Shown: piece by piece, positions 1 to 11,218 of the stretch
How positions within the stretch are numbered: the stretch's first letter is position 1
How the letters are laid out: every line of letters starts with the position of its first letter
Assembly (NCBI GenBank): GCA_963965975.1
Contig: OZ014414.1
Coordinates: 7,940,230-8,004,229 of the forward strand
From: Xestospongia bergquistia
Taxonomy: Eukaryota > Porifera > Demospongiae > Haplosclerida > Petrosiidae
Reading direction: 5' to 3'
Length of the DNA stretch: 64,000 nt
The notes under the pieces: model-generated
Seen by the model: the letters and a program-made list of their open reading frames with translations, nothing else
Database searches by the model: none
Told to the model about the DNA's origin: nothing
Made by a program: the position numbers and the translations under genes

Positions 1-520
1 CTTTATTGCGTCAATTAATTTATTACGTACATGCACACAGATAGTGGTTATAATCAAGTCAGCCAATCAATTTTACAGTGATATATATATAAATATTCCA
101 AATATGGACACCTCTCTAGTACTAGTCAGGGTGGTTTTTCAGTCACAAAGTATTCAAAATTCTTAAAGAAGCATTCATTGAGTATTTGTATTCAATATCA
201 CTTTAATATTATTTTTGACGAACAGGGTAGATTTCAACTGCATAGATGAAGTGTATATTGCTGTAAAAAAACAGGGTATTAGTTATATGGAGAGGTGAAA
301 GCTGATAATGAATGTGACAGACTATATCTTTAATTTGTCAAGCCTAAAGTAAAACATAGCAAGTAGTTTAATTGTATGCATATAGGTTAAATTAGAGGTG
401 CTTACTTCCTTGCCTCCATTTTTTGTATTTTTTATATTAATTTTTATATGTTTGATAAATGGGAATCATCCAACGCATTTTTAATAACTACGCATGTACA
501 CGCATAAAAATTATGTATGG
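1..520. other. Upstream non-coding DNA, nothing recognised
   Basis: AT-rich sequence with no long open frame, no RNA gene and no clear repeat. It precedes the GC-rich promoter patch of the ARL13B gene; the gene to its left, if any, is outside the window. Confidence 0.5.
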
Positions 521-576
521 GCGGGGGGTTGGTGGGCGTGTTGCCTAGAAACCAATAACAAAAGTTGACAGGCAAC
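521..576 (+). promoter_or_regulatory. ARL13B promoter: GC box, CCAAT and two X-box-like motifs
   Basis: A short G-rich patch (521-538) in otherwise AT-rich DNA is followed by gttgcctagaaac (540-552), a ccaat (553-557 area) and gttgacaggcaac (564-576). Both 13-mers fit the RFX-factor X-box consensus GTNRCC-N(1-3)-RGYAAC with a one-base spacer and one mismatch each. They lie 27-63 bases before the ATG of a ciliary GTPase gene. X-boxes near the start are an established feature of ciliary genes in animals. The functional role here is inferred. Confidence 0.55.
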
Positions 577-602
577 TGGTTTCATTTAAATTTCAATAAG
601 AA

Positions 603-3600
603 ATGGGAAACGTTCATAATCTTTTAAGTCCTAAAAGGTAAGTTAACGTTAAATTTTTAACTTAATAATGATCATTCATCCTTTCAACAGGGACATCACC
701 ATTGGTGTCTTTGGTCTTGATGGAGCTGGAAAGTCAACACTTGTAGATAATTTAGCAAATGGTAAAATAGTTTGTAAACTAAGTAACTGAACCTGTTATT
801 GCTAGCCTAGTAACTTATAAGACTGGAAATGTCTTGACTAAACTTTATAATTATTTTAAATGTTTACAATTTAAGGGCGGGAATAATTATCATAATACAC
901 AATGAAATATAAACTTCTACCATCATTGTAGAGACATCTTATACCTTACTCTCTATCCCTATAATATACATGTACATGTATATGTAATCACATTAGTACT
1001 ATGATAATATTGAGGATACCAAGGTATCATAGTGGAAAAAGTAATATATGAGACTGTGACTCAGATAAGATTGTTAGAACTTCTCTTTATTTTATTAAAT
1101 ATATATATAAAGTTTCAATCCGATAGGCCCCTTTTCGGGTAACTTTGTTTGGTTTGAAACAGTCTTTATAAAGAGTATCTATCTTAACTGAGTCACTCAC
1201 TGTCTTGTACTTACATTACATTACCTACCATCTTATAATTATTACCAAGACAAGAGTGGGCATTCACTATTTGAAACCAACCCATATCACTTTTTGACAA
1301 AGTATTATAGCGGATATGCCACTATATATGCACATATTTCAAAGATGTAGTAATAATCAAACAAAATTATATTTAATATAGACAGTAATAGTTGCCTATA
1401 GTCTACTTTCAATACTCTCTCTCTCTCTTCCAGAGAAAATTGATGATAATCCACTTCCAACTGTTGGATACACATGTCGTAGATTTTCTAAAGGTCGTTA
1501 TAATATTGTACTGACAGAGTTAGGAGGTGGCAGAGATATACGTGGGATTTGGCCTAAATACTTTGCTGAGGTAAGCGTCTTTATAGAATCTTTTTGATAT
1601 TTATTTTGAGAAGTTAATTAAAACCAGGTACAGTACCATAGTCTCTGTTATTTTCTCTTTTCAAAGTTAAATTACTATAAAGTGTTGATAGTACATGTAC
1701 ATGTATAGTTTAATAACACTGACATGTTAAATACAAAATAGCAACCATGCATTCTATAAATACTGCTGTACCAATGTTCCGATAATTAGAAGGCCCTCTG
1801 TTTACGTTTACATTGTAACAGTTTTTAAGATGCAAAATTGAATTTTTACTTGTTCAATGAAAAGCACTAAAGTAAAGAACCCTTGGCTGAGTAGTGTTTT
1901 TAACAATTGCCATGCTACCACTCTATGACAACTTACTAAAACATTACCATAAACTCAACTTACAAATACATGTTTGACCAAATGAAGTTTAATTGATGAA
2001 GTTTACTTTTCAAAAAAACTATTAGTACACTTATAAATGTTTAATACATTATTAGTGGTTGCTATAATGCTCATGCAAACAATATAAAATGTTCATTTTC
2101 TCATTCTAAAGTCACCTTTATATTATTGAGGAATCAATCTGAAATACTGACATGTTAAATGAAACTAAGAAACACATCCTTAGAAAAATTATGACCTTAT
2201 ATGTCAAGAGGTCTTTTAATATACATAAAATAATGTTTATTTTGGCAAAATCAAATGTAGAGATTTTGAACATAAACCATGCAACACAATTGTTCATGAA
2301 CATAACTTTATACAGCAAAGCTGTTGGATTATAGTGATTCCTCCTTTTTAAATAAACCAATAACTTGGCAAGTGCATTGTGTAAACATAAACATATCATT
2401 GTTTTAACTGGACAACTCTCTGCTTGTGTTTTCACTACAACGCTATTTTTAAGATATGATATTGGCTAAAAACTTGGAACTGCCAAAATGAGCTTGTATA
2501 TAAAGGCTGAGTCTTGCTACAGCTCTTACAAGAACACTAGAAGCCACTATCATGGGATCTTTATCAATTCTCACTGTATTGGCTCTCTTTCTCTATATCA
2601 CCTTGTCTGAAAGCTGTAACTTTCCAACGGCATCCCTTCTCGGAAAGAGATTTCGTTTTGAGTCCAAAAACTACAGGCACCACTATTTCCGCCATCGTGG
2701 TTATCAAATGTGGAAAGACCGATACAGTAGCAGTGGATTATACTATCTAGATAGTGCATTTGACATTGTCCCTGGACTAGCTGGAGTTGGTGTGAGTTTT
2801 CGATCTGTCAATTATCCTAATCATTTTATCCGACATTCTGGTTTCAAGTGCTACATACATCGATCTGATGGTAAACCACTTTTCCGTAATGAGGCCACTT
2901 TTATACCACGTGTTGGTTTAGCAGATACAAGAGGTGTCTCCTTTGAATCTGTGAATTATCCTGGATATTTTATTCGTCACAGAGGCTCAAGAGTTCAAAT
3001 TAACCGCATTGATGGGAGTCACCTCTTTCGTTTGGATGCCACCTGGTTTCCACGGCAACTTAAGGGTTTTTCTGTCAAAAGCCAGTGGCTTCTTGTTGTA
3101 GGTAGTCATTATTCTCGTAAACATATTTCTTTTGACAAAATGGAAGGTTTAGAAGTTGGAAACCGTTACTCCACTTCATATGGCATAAATACTGAGAACT
3201 CTTGGAAAGATGCAATTGAAGGAGGTAATTTTGCAAGTATTGGCTGTTCAATTAAAGCCATGTTTAAACGTTTGAGGTCTGCAAGAGTGACTGGTGATTC
3301 TTCATGGACTAAGGTCTCCAAAAGAGGTACTACTTATATTAATATTTATAAACCAACATTCATATGGCAGTTGTATCTGTACGGTTTTACATCTGAAGGA
3401 ACTCTCATTATTTCAAAGACCAACATATACCGACAGACCACTTCAAATCGTCCACCTCGTCCATATTTGAGCATCCAAACTGATACTGCACTCTCTGATG
3501 GAAAGGCTGCTGAAGAAACGACTGATATGAACGACAAAGACATTACTAAGGTCATTGAAAAGCCTGACTTCCCTCAGATGAATGAAAAGGATGGTCAACT

Positions 3601-6600
3601 CAATGATGAGATTAATGGTGGTTATGGAAAGAGTGAGCAGGCCAATCAACTTGATGAGAGTGATGACAATAATGGAAAGAGAGATCAAGGCAGTCAACTT
3701 GATATTGAGAGTGATGGTGGTTTTGGAACTGAGGAAAGAAAAGAGCAAGACACTCAACTCAATGACGAACACCAAGGAATTGACAAGAAGGATGAGCAAA
3801 TTCAGGACACCTACAATCCACTTGATGACAAAATTAATGGTGGCTATGAAACTGATGAGATCAATGAAGTACTTAATGAAGATCTTACCTTGGAATAAGA
3901 GCAAACAGAATTAATGGAACAATCATTGAACAAACACCAGTAGAAATTAGACTAGCTAATATCTATTGTACAAGTGTTTTTTGTACTTTTTTCAAAATTT
4001 CTAGGTTAGGCTAGGCTAGCTACTTTTTGTACTCTTGTCATCAAATTTTTATGACAATGTGTTATTTTTTGAAATTTTAGCACACTCTTGGGTCTAAAGA
4101 TTTTAGCAGGTTTCAAAAGAAATGCATACCCTGTGGTCCTGTATGCTATTTAGAATGTATTAAAAAACGTAATGCAAGGTTTCGTTTAAAAAGGAGTTAA
4201 AAGAGAAGCACAACATAGTAGGCATGTGTATTGGACCCAGAAAGTAGTGTATGCGTACATGTGTTCAAAGAAGAACCACTCTCAGGGGGTCTGGAGGTAT
4301 GCTCTAACCTGAAATATTAAATTTTTAGATACTCTAAAGTGGCATCTGAAACAAATACATGCACTTGTTGTAGTCTATTAACAACATAGGAATAAAGAAT
4401 TATTAATGGTGGTTACTCTTTATTTAGCAAGAAAAGTATTATATCAGCACACTATGTATATTTTTAATAATTATGTCACTACATAATTGGACAGTGCTTA
4501 GTGACTTTTCTATAGTAATCTACTCACAAAATCTATCAATTAGTTGGTTAACTAATGATAATATAACTTGCATAGGATTCCATCATAATGCTAACGTTAC
4601 TCAATTTGATGAATTAACTTGCTCTTGTATATAAATGCTGCATTTTGTTATAGTCACATTAGAAGTCACAATCATGGAATCTTTATCCATTCTTTCTGTA
4701 TTGGCTCTCTTTTTTATATCACTTTGTCTGAGAGTGTAACTCTCCTATAGCATTCCTTCTTGGAAAGAAGTTTCACTTTGTGTTAACTTCAAAATATTTC
4801 AAACATTGTGGTTATTAGATGTTGAAAGATTCATACAGCATCCATGGATTATACAAAGAACAAACGTAATAGCTTTTTTGACATTGTTTCTGACGGAACT
4901 GTCATTTTAATTTTAGTTTAGATACAGTCTGAATAAGGGCATTTCTCTAGTACTAGTAAGGCCAGGTGATATAGAATACCTCACAATAGACGGAATAACA
5001 AAATGACTATATAGCCACGTTGTTTTTTAACATAGAAAAATGTTGTAATAGTTGCTATTAACCATACTTGAGTAGTCAGTCCTCTATCACAAGAACAGGA
5101 GACATTGATATACTTCATTTATAACTATAAAATGATAGTAAAAACAAGAAAACTGCAATGTATATGTAAAGAAATGAATTTACATCAAGACTTGAAGTTA
5201 ATTGCATTTGTATTACATGGTTGTGACAAATAACATGTGGTTTTTAGGCTGTGATTATCCTGATAGTAACAAATGAATGCTTTAAGATAATATTTCTTAA
5301 ATGTGAACTTATAATAAATATGTCAATTATTTCTGACATATGTTGGTTAGCTATACTACAGATGAAACGGCAAGCATTGACTGTTGATCTACTTGACAAC
5401 CAATGAATTTAATTAAGTCTACCCTGAACAAAATGCAAGGAATATACTTCTCACTATACTTGCTTGTAACTTGCTTTTCCATTTAGAATACTGTAGCTAC
5501 CCTACAACGTTTAACAAATTTCCAATAATTTTCAAAACTCAGTCTTTCAAATTGTACCTTTGTGATAATAATTTTCACAATAATAATCATTGTCAAAAAT
5601 TTTACACCACTCCAAAACTAACAATGTTATTACTTATCATAATATAATAATAACATAATTATTGTTTTATTTATTGTATTGTATAATTATATAGAGCCAT
5701 GCTATCATTTATGTTGTTGATGGTACTAGTAATGAAGAAAGGCTCAAAGAATCTAAGGAAGAACTACGTAAACTTCTTCTTGATCAACGCATGAGATGTA
5801 AGCCATTACTTGTTCTTTGTAACAAGTTTGATAAAGAAGGGTCTATTGGAGCAATGGAACTTGTTCGTTTATTCAGTCTAACAGAGTTACTGCAAGAAGC
5901 TGTGGATAATGGACCATCTATAAACCCACCAAAAACTAGAGTCGTAAGTAGTAGATACAAATACATTGTACTTAACAATGATAATGTGTGATATTATCTT
6001 TAAATCCACTTACCTCCTTGTCTCTGTTACTGAGATCCTCATAGTTCAGTTAGTATAATAAATATTACAGGTTAAATTCCAGGGCATGCATAGTTCATTT
6101 TCCTTTGCTTTTTTCTATACTGTCAATTTATATAGTGGGAATTATAAAATGAATTAATTTAGAAAATTATCAACATACTTGAGTAGTATTTGCTGTCTGT
6201 GCGACAAGGGCCATTATGAGCCCTGCAATACTTTTGACACTGTATAAATTGAAAATAGTTTATATATCCTATATTAAAGGTTTGACTTACTGCAGTGTTT
6301 GCATCAACAATCCACACCACAAAGGTGAGAAATATAGCCAACACAATATAAAGAAGCTGCATTGAGTACTTCATACTTGTTATAGAACACAAGTGTTAGA
6401 AATCAATTCAGTAAAATGAAGCAATCACATCGATAATGACTTCAATTGATCAACAAATTGCTTTTGTAGTAATTGATTCATACAAGGTGATATATCCTTC
6501 ATTCTGTAAAATGTTGACCTCACTACACTCTGATATATATAGCTTCTTTACTGTATAGTTAGATAATGAGTTGGAGTTACTAGGAGGATCTTTATAGTTG

Positions 6601-9070
6601 ATGTGATATATCCTTCATCATGTATGATAACATTGTTCACAGTGTTCTTAATTGTCAATATATAGTTATATTATTATATAATTAAAGCATAAACAGTGTC
6701 AATCAAAGGGAGTAAATAATTATTTGACAATGTACAAGGTTACAAGGTCATATCAGTAAATGCATGAATAGCATTGCTGCCAAAGGAAGTATTTTATATG
6801 ACAATCTACTACTAGATCCATCCAGAAGTTTATACTAATCATGTACTATATTAGTTGCTATGATTTAGGAGTCAGTATTACATCTATAGTGTACTAGCTA
6901 TGCCAACTAAGACTGATGCTTACAACATTATACTATTCTACTATATTATGCTGTTTCTTTCTATATAACTAGCCATACACTAAGATGGTTTAGTGTTGTG
7001 ACTAGGGAACAATACTGAATGAGCATGGAAGTCATGAAGTCAAATTAAATGTCACTCTTAGGTTCAGTGAATAACATCAGATTGTTTCACTAGACTACAC
7101 ACAGTGTGTAGTGATCCTATCTATTCACATATAGTACAGCTATCGTTAGGCTAGTGAAAATGACCTACTAAATAAAAGTACATTAATACAATGATACTAA
7201 TATTTCTTTATTCTGTAGTGGATATGTACATCTTTGAGAACAAATGGTCAAGATGTCAGACTAAAACGAGCCATTAAATGGTTGTTAAGCGTAATAAGTA
7301 AAGAATGGCATACTCTCTCTCCTCGTGTCCAAGAAGATCGTGGTGCAGAACTAGAACAACAAGAACGGGAGAGACAGGAAAGGATCGAAAGAAGACGACA
7401 AAGAAGAGAAGAAGAAGAAAGGTTCCCTCTTGTAATGCCAAAGAAGTTTTCTTTAGCATTATATGTAGGTTAGAAAGAGAAGCAACAACAACTGCTGAAG
7501 AGTCTGGCCAACCAAGGGAAGAGGAAGAAACTGATGTTAATCCCTTTCAACCTATTTCAGTAAGTTAACATATGAATGTTTCTCCTATCAGATATATATA
7601 GACAATGTCTTAAAGCCTACACCATACATGTGTCTTTGTCTATTGCATAAATCATACATGTAAACAATCTGACATTATCTAGCACAATTTATTACAGGCT
7701 GTAGTTGCCAACTTAAAGAATTCTTCAACAGAACAGCCAGCAACTACTGATATAGTGGCAGTCCCTTCGTCTCCAGCAAGAACTGAAGAAGAGACTCCAT
7801 TACCAACAAAAAGTACATCAGAATTAACAAAAGAAACGAGACAGTCATTGAATGATGTGTCTTCAGTGAACTCTTCAGATAATGAAGAGCCAACGCTAAA
7901 GTCTGTAACTAACGTTATTGAAACAGGCTCTTCCTTGCCTGAGCTAACCCCTGGAAGAGAATTGGTTAATGCTCCCATCTCCCCAATATCTCCTTCCTCT
8001 GTAGCCAAATCTCTTGAGAGTGAAGAGGAGAATGTTGATGAGAAATATAGAAAGGATAGTGGTATTAGTTTACGAGAGGAGGGAAACACCCCTCCAGAGA
8101 TGACAGCTACAGGTGAAAAGAATCAACTAATTCCAGACCAACCAATTAATGAACCTGTGAGTTACAATAAAGTGTACATTATTAATTATTACGATATTAT
8201 TTAATGTAAAGATAGTTTATTTACATGACGTCTAGACTGTAATTGATTTAATTACATACATGTACATATATTTACATGTGTACATCTATTGTATTATAAT
8301 ATTAAGTATATTTGTATGTACTAGTTGGTCATTATTCCTGTTTGACTATGGATCTTCTTGTTTATTTGTTTATACAATAATACATTGTACATGTATCTAT
8401 GCAATAAAATCTCCAAGGGTTAGATAATATCTTTAATATTGGATATGATCTTCAGTGTTCATTGTTATGTACTTGAAGTAGTAATTTAATATCAATCACA
8501 GTAATAGAATCTATCTTGATATACATGAACACACTATAATAGTACTGTGTAGTATGTACATATACCTTTCCTCCTCCAGGTTACTAAGAAAAAGAAGTCT
8601 AAGACAGCTCGTGTTGTCCGAAAGCTAAAGAACCGAAACAAGACACTTCCAATGACCACGGACATTGACGCAACTTCCTTAGCTGTGAGACCTCCCCTGA
8701 TGGCTCCCTGGATTGCTCCAGATACAGCATTTCCTGCTGACAATGACAGTGAAGATGTTAAGGGAGTCATTGTAGATGAAACTGACAAAGAATTCATTGA
8801 CAATACAAAGCAGGAAAGTCCTAATGAAGCTAGTAAAAAGACAATACAGTTATTACCTTGTGAGTTATAAATCAGAGATACAAAAAACATGTTTGCTAAG
8901 CCTACCATAATGTATATGTAATGTTTTAATACAAGTACTGTTGATTAAACACGTCTCTATAATGACATTAGGACCAAATAAGTATAGATGATACTTTAAT
9001 GAAGTGATTGAATATAATGAGTATACTAAAGTATTAGTATGAAATACATGTATAAAAGTGTTCATAATTG

Positions 9071-9119
<49 letters not shown>

Positions 9120-9121
9120 TA

Positions 9122-9154
<33 letters not shown>

Positions 9155-10794
9155 GTATATATATATATGGACAAAGTTCATATCAATTTTGACCAAGCTT
9201 CATTATACACTTTATATTATGAATACAACAATCACTGCAATGTATTATAATAATATTAAGAGAATCATTAAATGAATAGAAATGTTTATAATTTCATTAT
9301 TATTGTTTGTTATATGTTACCTACTTTGGTAATGAACTACAGCTGTACATACGCTTGAACTACTTTTATAAGATTTCTATGTATTGATCTTCTAACTGCA
9401 TTTATAAGTTATTCATAATAGTATTACTCTGTTTGTCCATTTTATAGACTGTGTTTTGACGAGGCATCATTGAAATTCAATAATGATAATAATATTACCA
9501 TTAGAAGTAACATATAACAAATAAAGTAATAATACATTATAGTGTGCTCCTGTTTAGTATATTATGTTTGCCAAATGTTAAATGTATTTTCAAACAACAT
9601 CATTTAAAAACTCAACAACATTATCTTAGTATGAATATTGAGACGCTTCCCTTGTTAAGTAGAGAACACACAAAAGTGATAGACACAGTGAAGTCTTTGT
9701 AAAGCAGACAAATTGGAACCATTTATTTAGTGCAATATTGTCATCAATGCAGAGATTTGGTAATGTATTAAAATATTAGTATATAATTAGAAGCCTAGAG
9801 TATACATAATACATTTCATAAAGGTTAAAATTAATAATAATATATTATAATTAATATTACCATGGGTTAAAAGGTAGTAGGTCAAAGTTTCCTGATCATA
9901 GAGAGTCTGAATGTTTATTATAAGACTGTCCACTATAATAACTCAATTTCTTAATGTTTTCTTTTACTCTGTAGTGACTAATCATTCAACAGCAACCACT
10001 TCCTTCACATTACCACAGGTAATACGTACACATATACACAATGCTGTACATGAGTATTTTACATAGAAGTCATAGGATCTGTTATAAATAGTCCTAGACC
10101 AATAAGAACTACACATTCTAGAAGCACAAGAGCTGTTGCTAAGAAACCTGAGCACAAATGCACAAATACTTTATTAAGCTTGTGGAACTCTAATTACATA
10201 TTTTCCATTTGTCAAGAGCTCTTAGCAACAACTCTGTAATAATACATATTGGAAAGTAACTAAGTGATAATGTGAGCTTGGAAAGTGACTAGAAAAGCCA
10301 AATGAGTAACTGAGAAACGTGATTACTTGTGTGTGACCAATCAAATCACTTCATTTATACATCGTATACTCTAATAAACCTCATAGGAAAACTGATGTAT
10401 GTTTACTATAACAAAATCATTGAACAGACAATGTAATTGTTGCATATATGCAATATCTCTACAAGTATTGTCTATTAGTTTTCTGTAATGTAACATACAT
10501 TTAATCTATGTTCTAGTAGCTTTTAATTAAGTCAATTGATTGCATAATGCTTGTATTCTGTTGAAAGATAATGTTATCATGTGTCCTAGTTCTTCTTACT
10601 TCAATAACAAATAATTATGTTTAGTACAAATATTTATGGCAGCCAAGCTCAGAGTATTTATTAGTAGATGTTCATTATAATCAGTACATTTGTACATGTA
10701 CATATATAAAATTATATTATGCTTATAGTATTAATTTTGTATGTTCTTATTGTAGGATGTCTTGCTATCTCCAATACTTGGGAAACTATCTTGA
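603..10794 (+). CDS. ARL13B: ARL13B-like ciliary small GTPase, 10 exons, ~535 aa
   Basis: Proposed exons: 603-637, 691-761, 1434-1570, 5695-5943, 7219-7421, 7469-7559, 7698-8156, 8580-8859, 9975-10018, 10756-10794. All introns are GT-AG and the joined length is 1608 nt, in frame throughout. The G1 loop is GLDGAGKST (about residues 20-28). The switch II region reads LGGGRDIRGIW, with Gly where most ARFs have the catalytic Gln, as in ARL13B. The NKxD motif is CNKFDKEG. After the GTPase comes a charged coiled-coil (ERQERIERRRQRREEEER), an NPFQPI motif shared with vertebrate ARL13B and a basic KKKKSK stretch. ARL13B acts in the ciliary membrane as a GEF for ARL3 and in INPP5E targeting (family knowledge). 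The N-terminus is MGN, suggesting N-myristoylation instead of the Cys palmitoylation of vertebrates. Intron 7422-7468 is only 47 nt, and without it the frame stops at 7473. The last two small exons are less certain: without splicing at 8860 the protein would end at 8870. Confidence 0.88.
1571..2490. other. ARL13B intron 3, 5' part: non-coding
   Basis: AT-rich intronic DNA. The short open frames on both strands here have neither splice logic nor domain character. It leads into the core promoter of the nested gene. Confidence 0.5.
2497..2504 (+). promoter_or_regulatory. TATA box of the nested secreted-protein gene
   Basis: TATATAAA lies 48 bases upstream of the ATG at 2552. The same element at nearly the same distance precedes the pseudogene copy (4628-4635, ATG at 4674), and the sequence between box and ATG is also similar (agaagyca-c-atcatgg). 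The shared promoter indicates that the duplication included the core promoter. Confidence 0.65.
2552..3898 (+). CDS. Secreted AbfB/CBM42-like beta-trefoil protein, intronless, nested in ARL13B intron 3
   Basis: 448 aa uninterrupted frame starting at an ATG downstream of a TATA box. Residues 1-22 form a signal peptide (hydrophobic core ILTVLALFLYITL, then Ser-rich before Cys). Residues about 28-165 hold three trefoil-like repeats of about 47 aa with the pattern F-S-V-N-Y-P-x-F-I-R-H-G ... D-G-x-L-F-R-x-A-T-F-P-R. This is the signature of the AbfB domain (arabinose-binding CBM42) known mainly from fungal and bacterial arabinofuranosidases. No glycosidase domain is present. Residues about 166-300 form a beta-rich segment I do not recognise. 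The tail (about 310-448) is acidic with degenerate repeats of the form QLNDEINGGYGK. Likely role: secreted carbohydrate-binding protein, inferred. It lies on the same strand as its host gene and lacks introns, unlike its neighbours, which could reflect retrotransposition or horizontal origin. Confidence 0.82.
   Translation: MGSLSILTVLALFLYITLSESCNFPTASLLGKRFRFESKNYRHHYFRHRGYQMWKDRYSSSGLYYLDSAFDIVPGLAGVGVSFRSVNYPNHFIRHSGFKCYIHRSDGKPLFRNEATFIPRVGLADTRGVSFESVNYPGYFIRHRGSRVQINRIDGSHLFRLDATWFPRQLKGFSVKSQWLLVVGSHYSRKHISFDKMEGLEVGNRYSTSYGINTENSWKDAIEGGNFASIGCSIKAMFKRLRSARVTGDSSWTKVSKRGTTYINIYKPTFIWQLYLYGFTSEGTLIISKTNIYRQTTSNRPPRPYLSIQTDTALSDGKAAEETTDMNDKDITKVIEKPDFPQMNEKDGQLNDEINGGYGKSEQANQLDESDDNNGKRDQGSQLDIESDGGFGTEERKEQDTQLNDEHQGIDKKDEQIQDTYNPLDDKINGGYETDEINEVLNEDLTLE
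3899..4620. other. Spacer between nested gene and its pseudogene copy
   Basis: Intronic, AT-rich, no coding signal seen. It contains the 3' UTR of the nested gene; I see no clear AATAAA close to the stop (the nearest aataaa is at about 4390). Confidence 0.4.
4628..4870 (+). pseudogene. Truncated pseudogene copy of the AbfB-like secreted gene
   Basis: TATATAAA (4628-4635) and an ATG at 4674 open a sequence closely matching the first ~200 bases of the gene at 2552: signal-peptide region, then the start of the first trefoil repeat (ttggaaagaagtttcact, catggattatac). Small deletions shift the frame within the signal peptide and stop codons follow (gtgtaactctcctatag). Similarity fades after about 4870, so only the 5' end plus promoter remains. 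It is a dead tandem duplicate in the same intron. Confidence 0.8.
4871..5694. other. ARL13B intron 3, 3' part: non-coding
   Basis: AT-rich, no open frame or repeat of note. It ends at the acceptor gtataattatatag before exon 4. Confidence 0.5.
6115..6374 (-). CDS. Candidate tiny secreted Cys-containing peptide, 3 exons, nested in ARL13B intron 4
   Basis: Possible exons on the minus strand: 6291-6374, 6179-6239, 6115-6119, giving 49 aa. The first encodes MKYSMQLLYIVLAIF followed by more hydrophobic residues, a clear signal-peptide shape ending DANTA. A consensus donor (gtaagt, 6285-6290) and acceptor (ttatacag, 6240-6247) bound a 51-nt intron. The second exon encodes CQKYCRAHNGPCRTDSKYYS, with three Cys. 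A donor gtatgt follows, and the next acceptor brings an immediate stop. Without any splicing the frame gives a 70-residue version. No family recognised; the splice consensus at the first intron is the main support. Confidence 0.33.
6400..7218. other. ARL13B intron 4, remaining part
   Basis: Non-coding AT-rich DNA. The phrase gtgatatatccttca occurs twice (about 6488 and 6602), a weak repeat. It ends at the acceptor ttctgtag before exon 5. Confidence 0.45.
9072..9168. repeat. (TA)n microsatellite with short interruptions
   Basis: Nearly uninterrupted alternating TA over about 95 bases, broken by single ac/ag changes. It lies in the ARL13B intron between 8860 and 9974. The open frames it generates are meaningless. 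Confidence 0.95.
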
Positions 10795-10924
10795 AACGAT
10801 CCAAGTGAAAGAGACATTAACATTGTGTTATTAAAGTTTATAAGTAAATATTCAATCATATTTTCTTCTTGTTTTAATTTTAATATCATCTTTAATTTTA
10901 ATTTTTCATTCAGTAATTAAATCA

Positions 10925-11218
10925 TTACAATTAGTGTTTTCATTTCCGCATTGTTGGTGTTGTTAATTCCAGGAAACTAAACGAAAACGGAGAACTAATT
11001 GTAGTATACGGTAGTACGCGACTTGCGTGGGCGAGGTTGTGGGAAATCGAGCTATCAAGCAAAAAGTCAATCAATAGTTGCTGCAAGTTTCTTCAAGAAG
11101 TCGAAGGGCCATCTAGTCTAATTCCCCAATCATTGCTCGTGATTACAACGCCAGATATTGTATTTGCTCTCTAAAAGAACCGAACTCTTGCTCTATTGTA
11201 CTAATCGACCACAAAGAG
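10925..11218 (+). promoter_or_regulatory. Probable distal promoter and non-coding first exon (of the MRL gene?)
   Basis: The segment 10975-11110 is unusually rich in CpG for this DNA (cgaaaacgg, tacgcgacttgcgtgggcgagg). It starts 130 bases after the ARL13B stop. A strong donor (acaaagag/gtgagt) lies at 11219. The next plus-strand gene begins at 23397 without an obvious promoter of its own, so an untranslated first exon here with a ~12-kb first intron is plausible. This is inference; transcript data would decide. Confidence 0.35.

Noticed and set aside
7422-7473. Read-through frame ending at 7473 in the ARL13B gene
   Set aside because: A 47-nt GT-AG intron restores the family-typical NPFQPI reading frame; the read-through version would end the protein early.
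9039-9275. 78-aa Tyr/Ile-repeat frame
   Set aside because: Artefact of the TA microsatellite.
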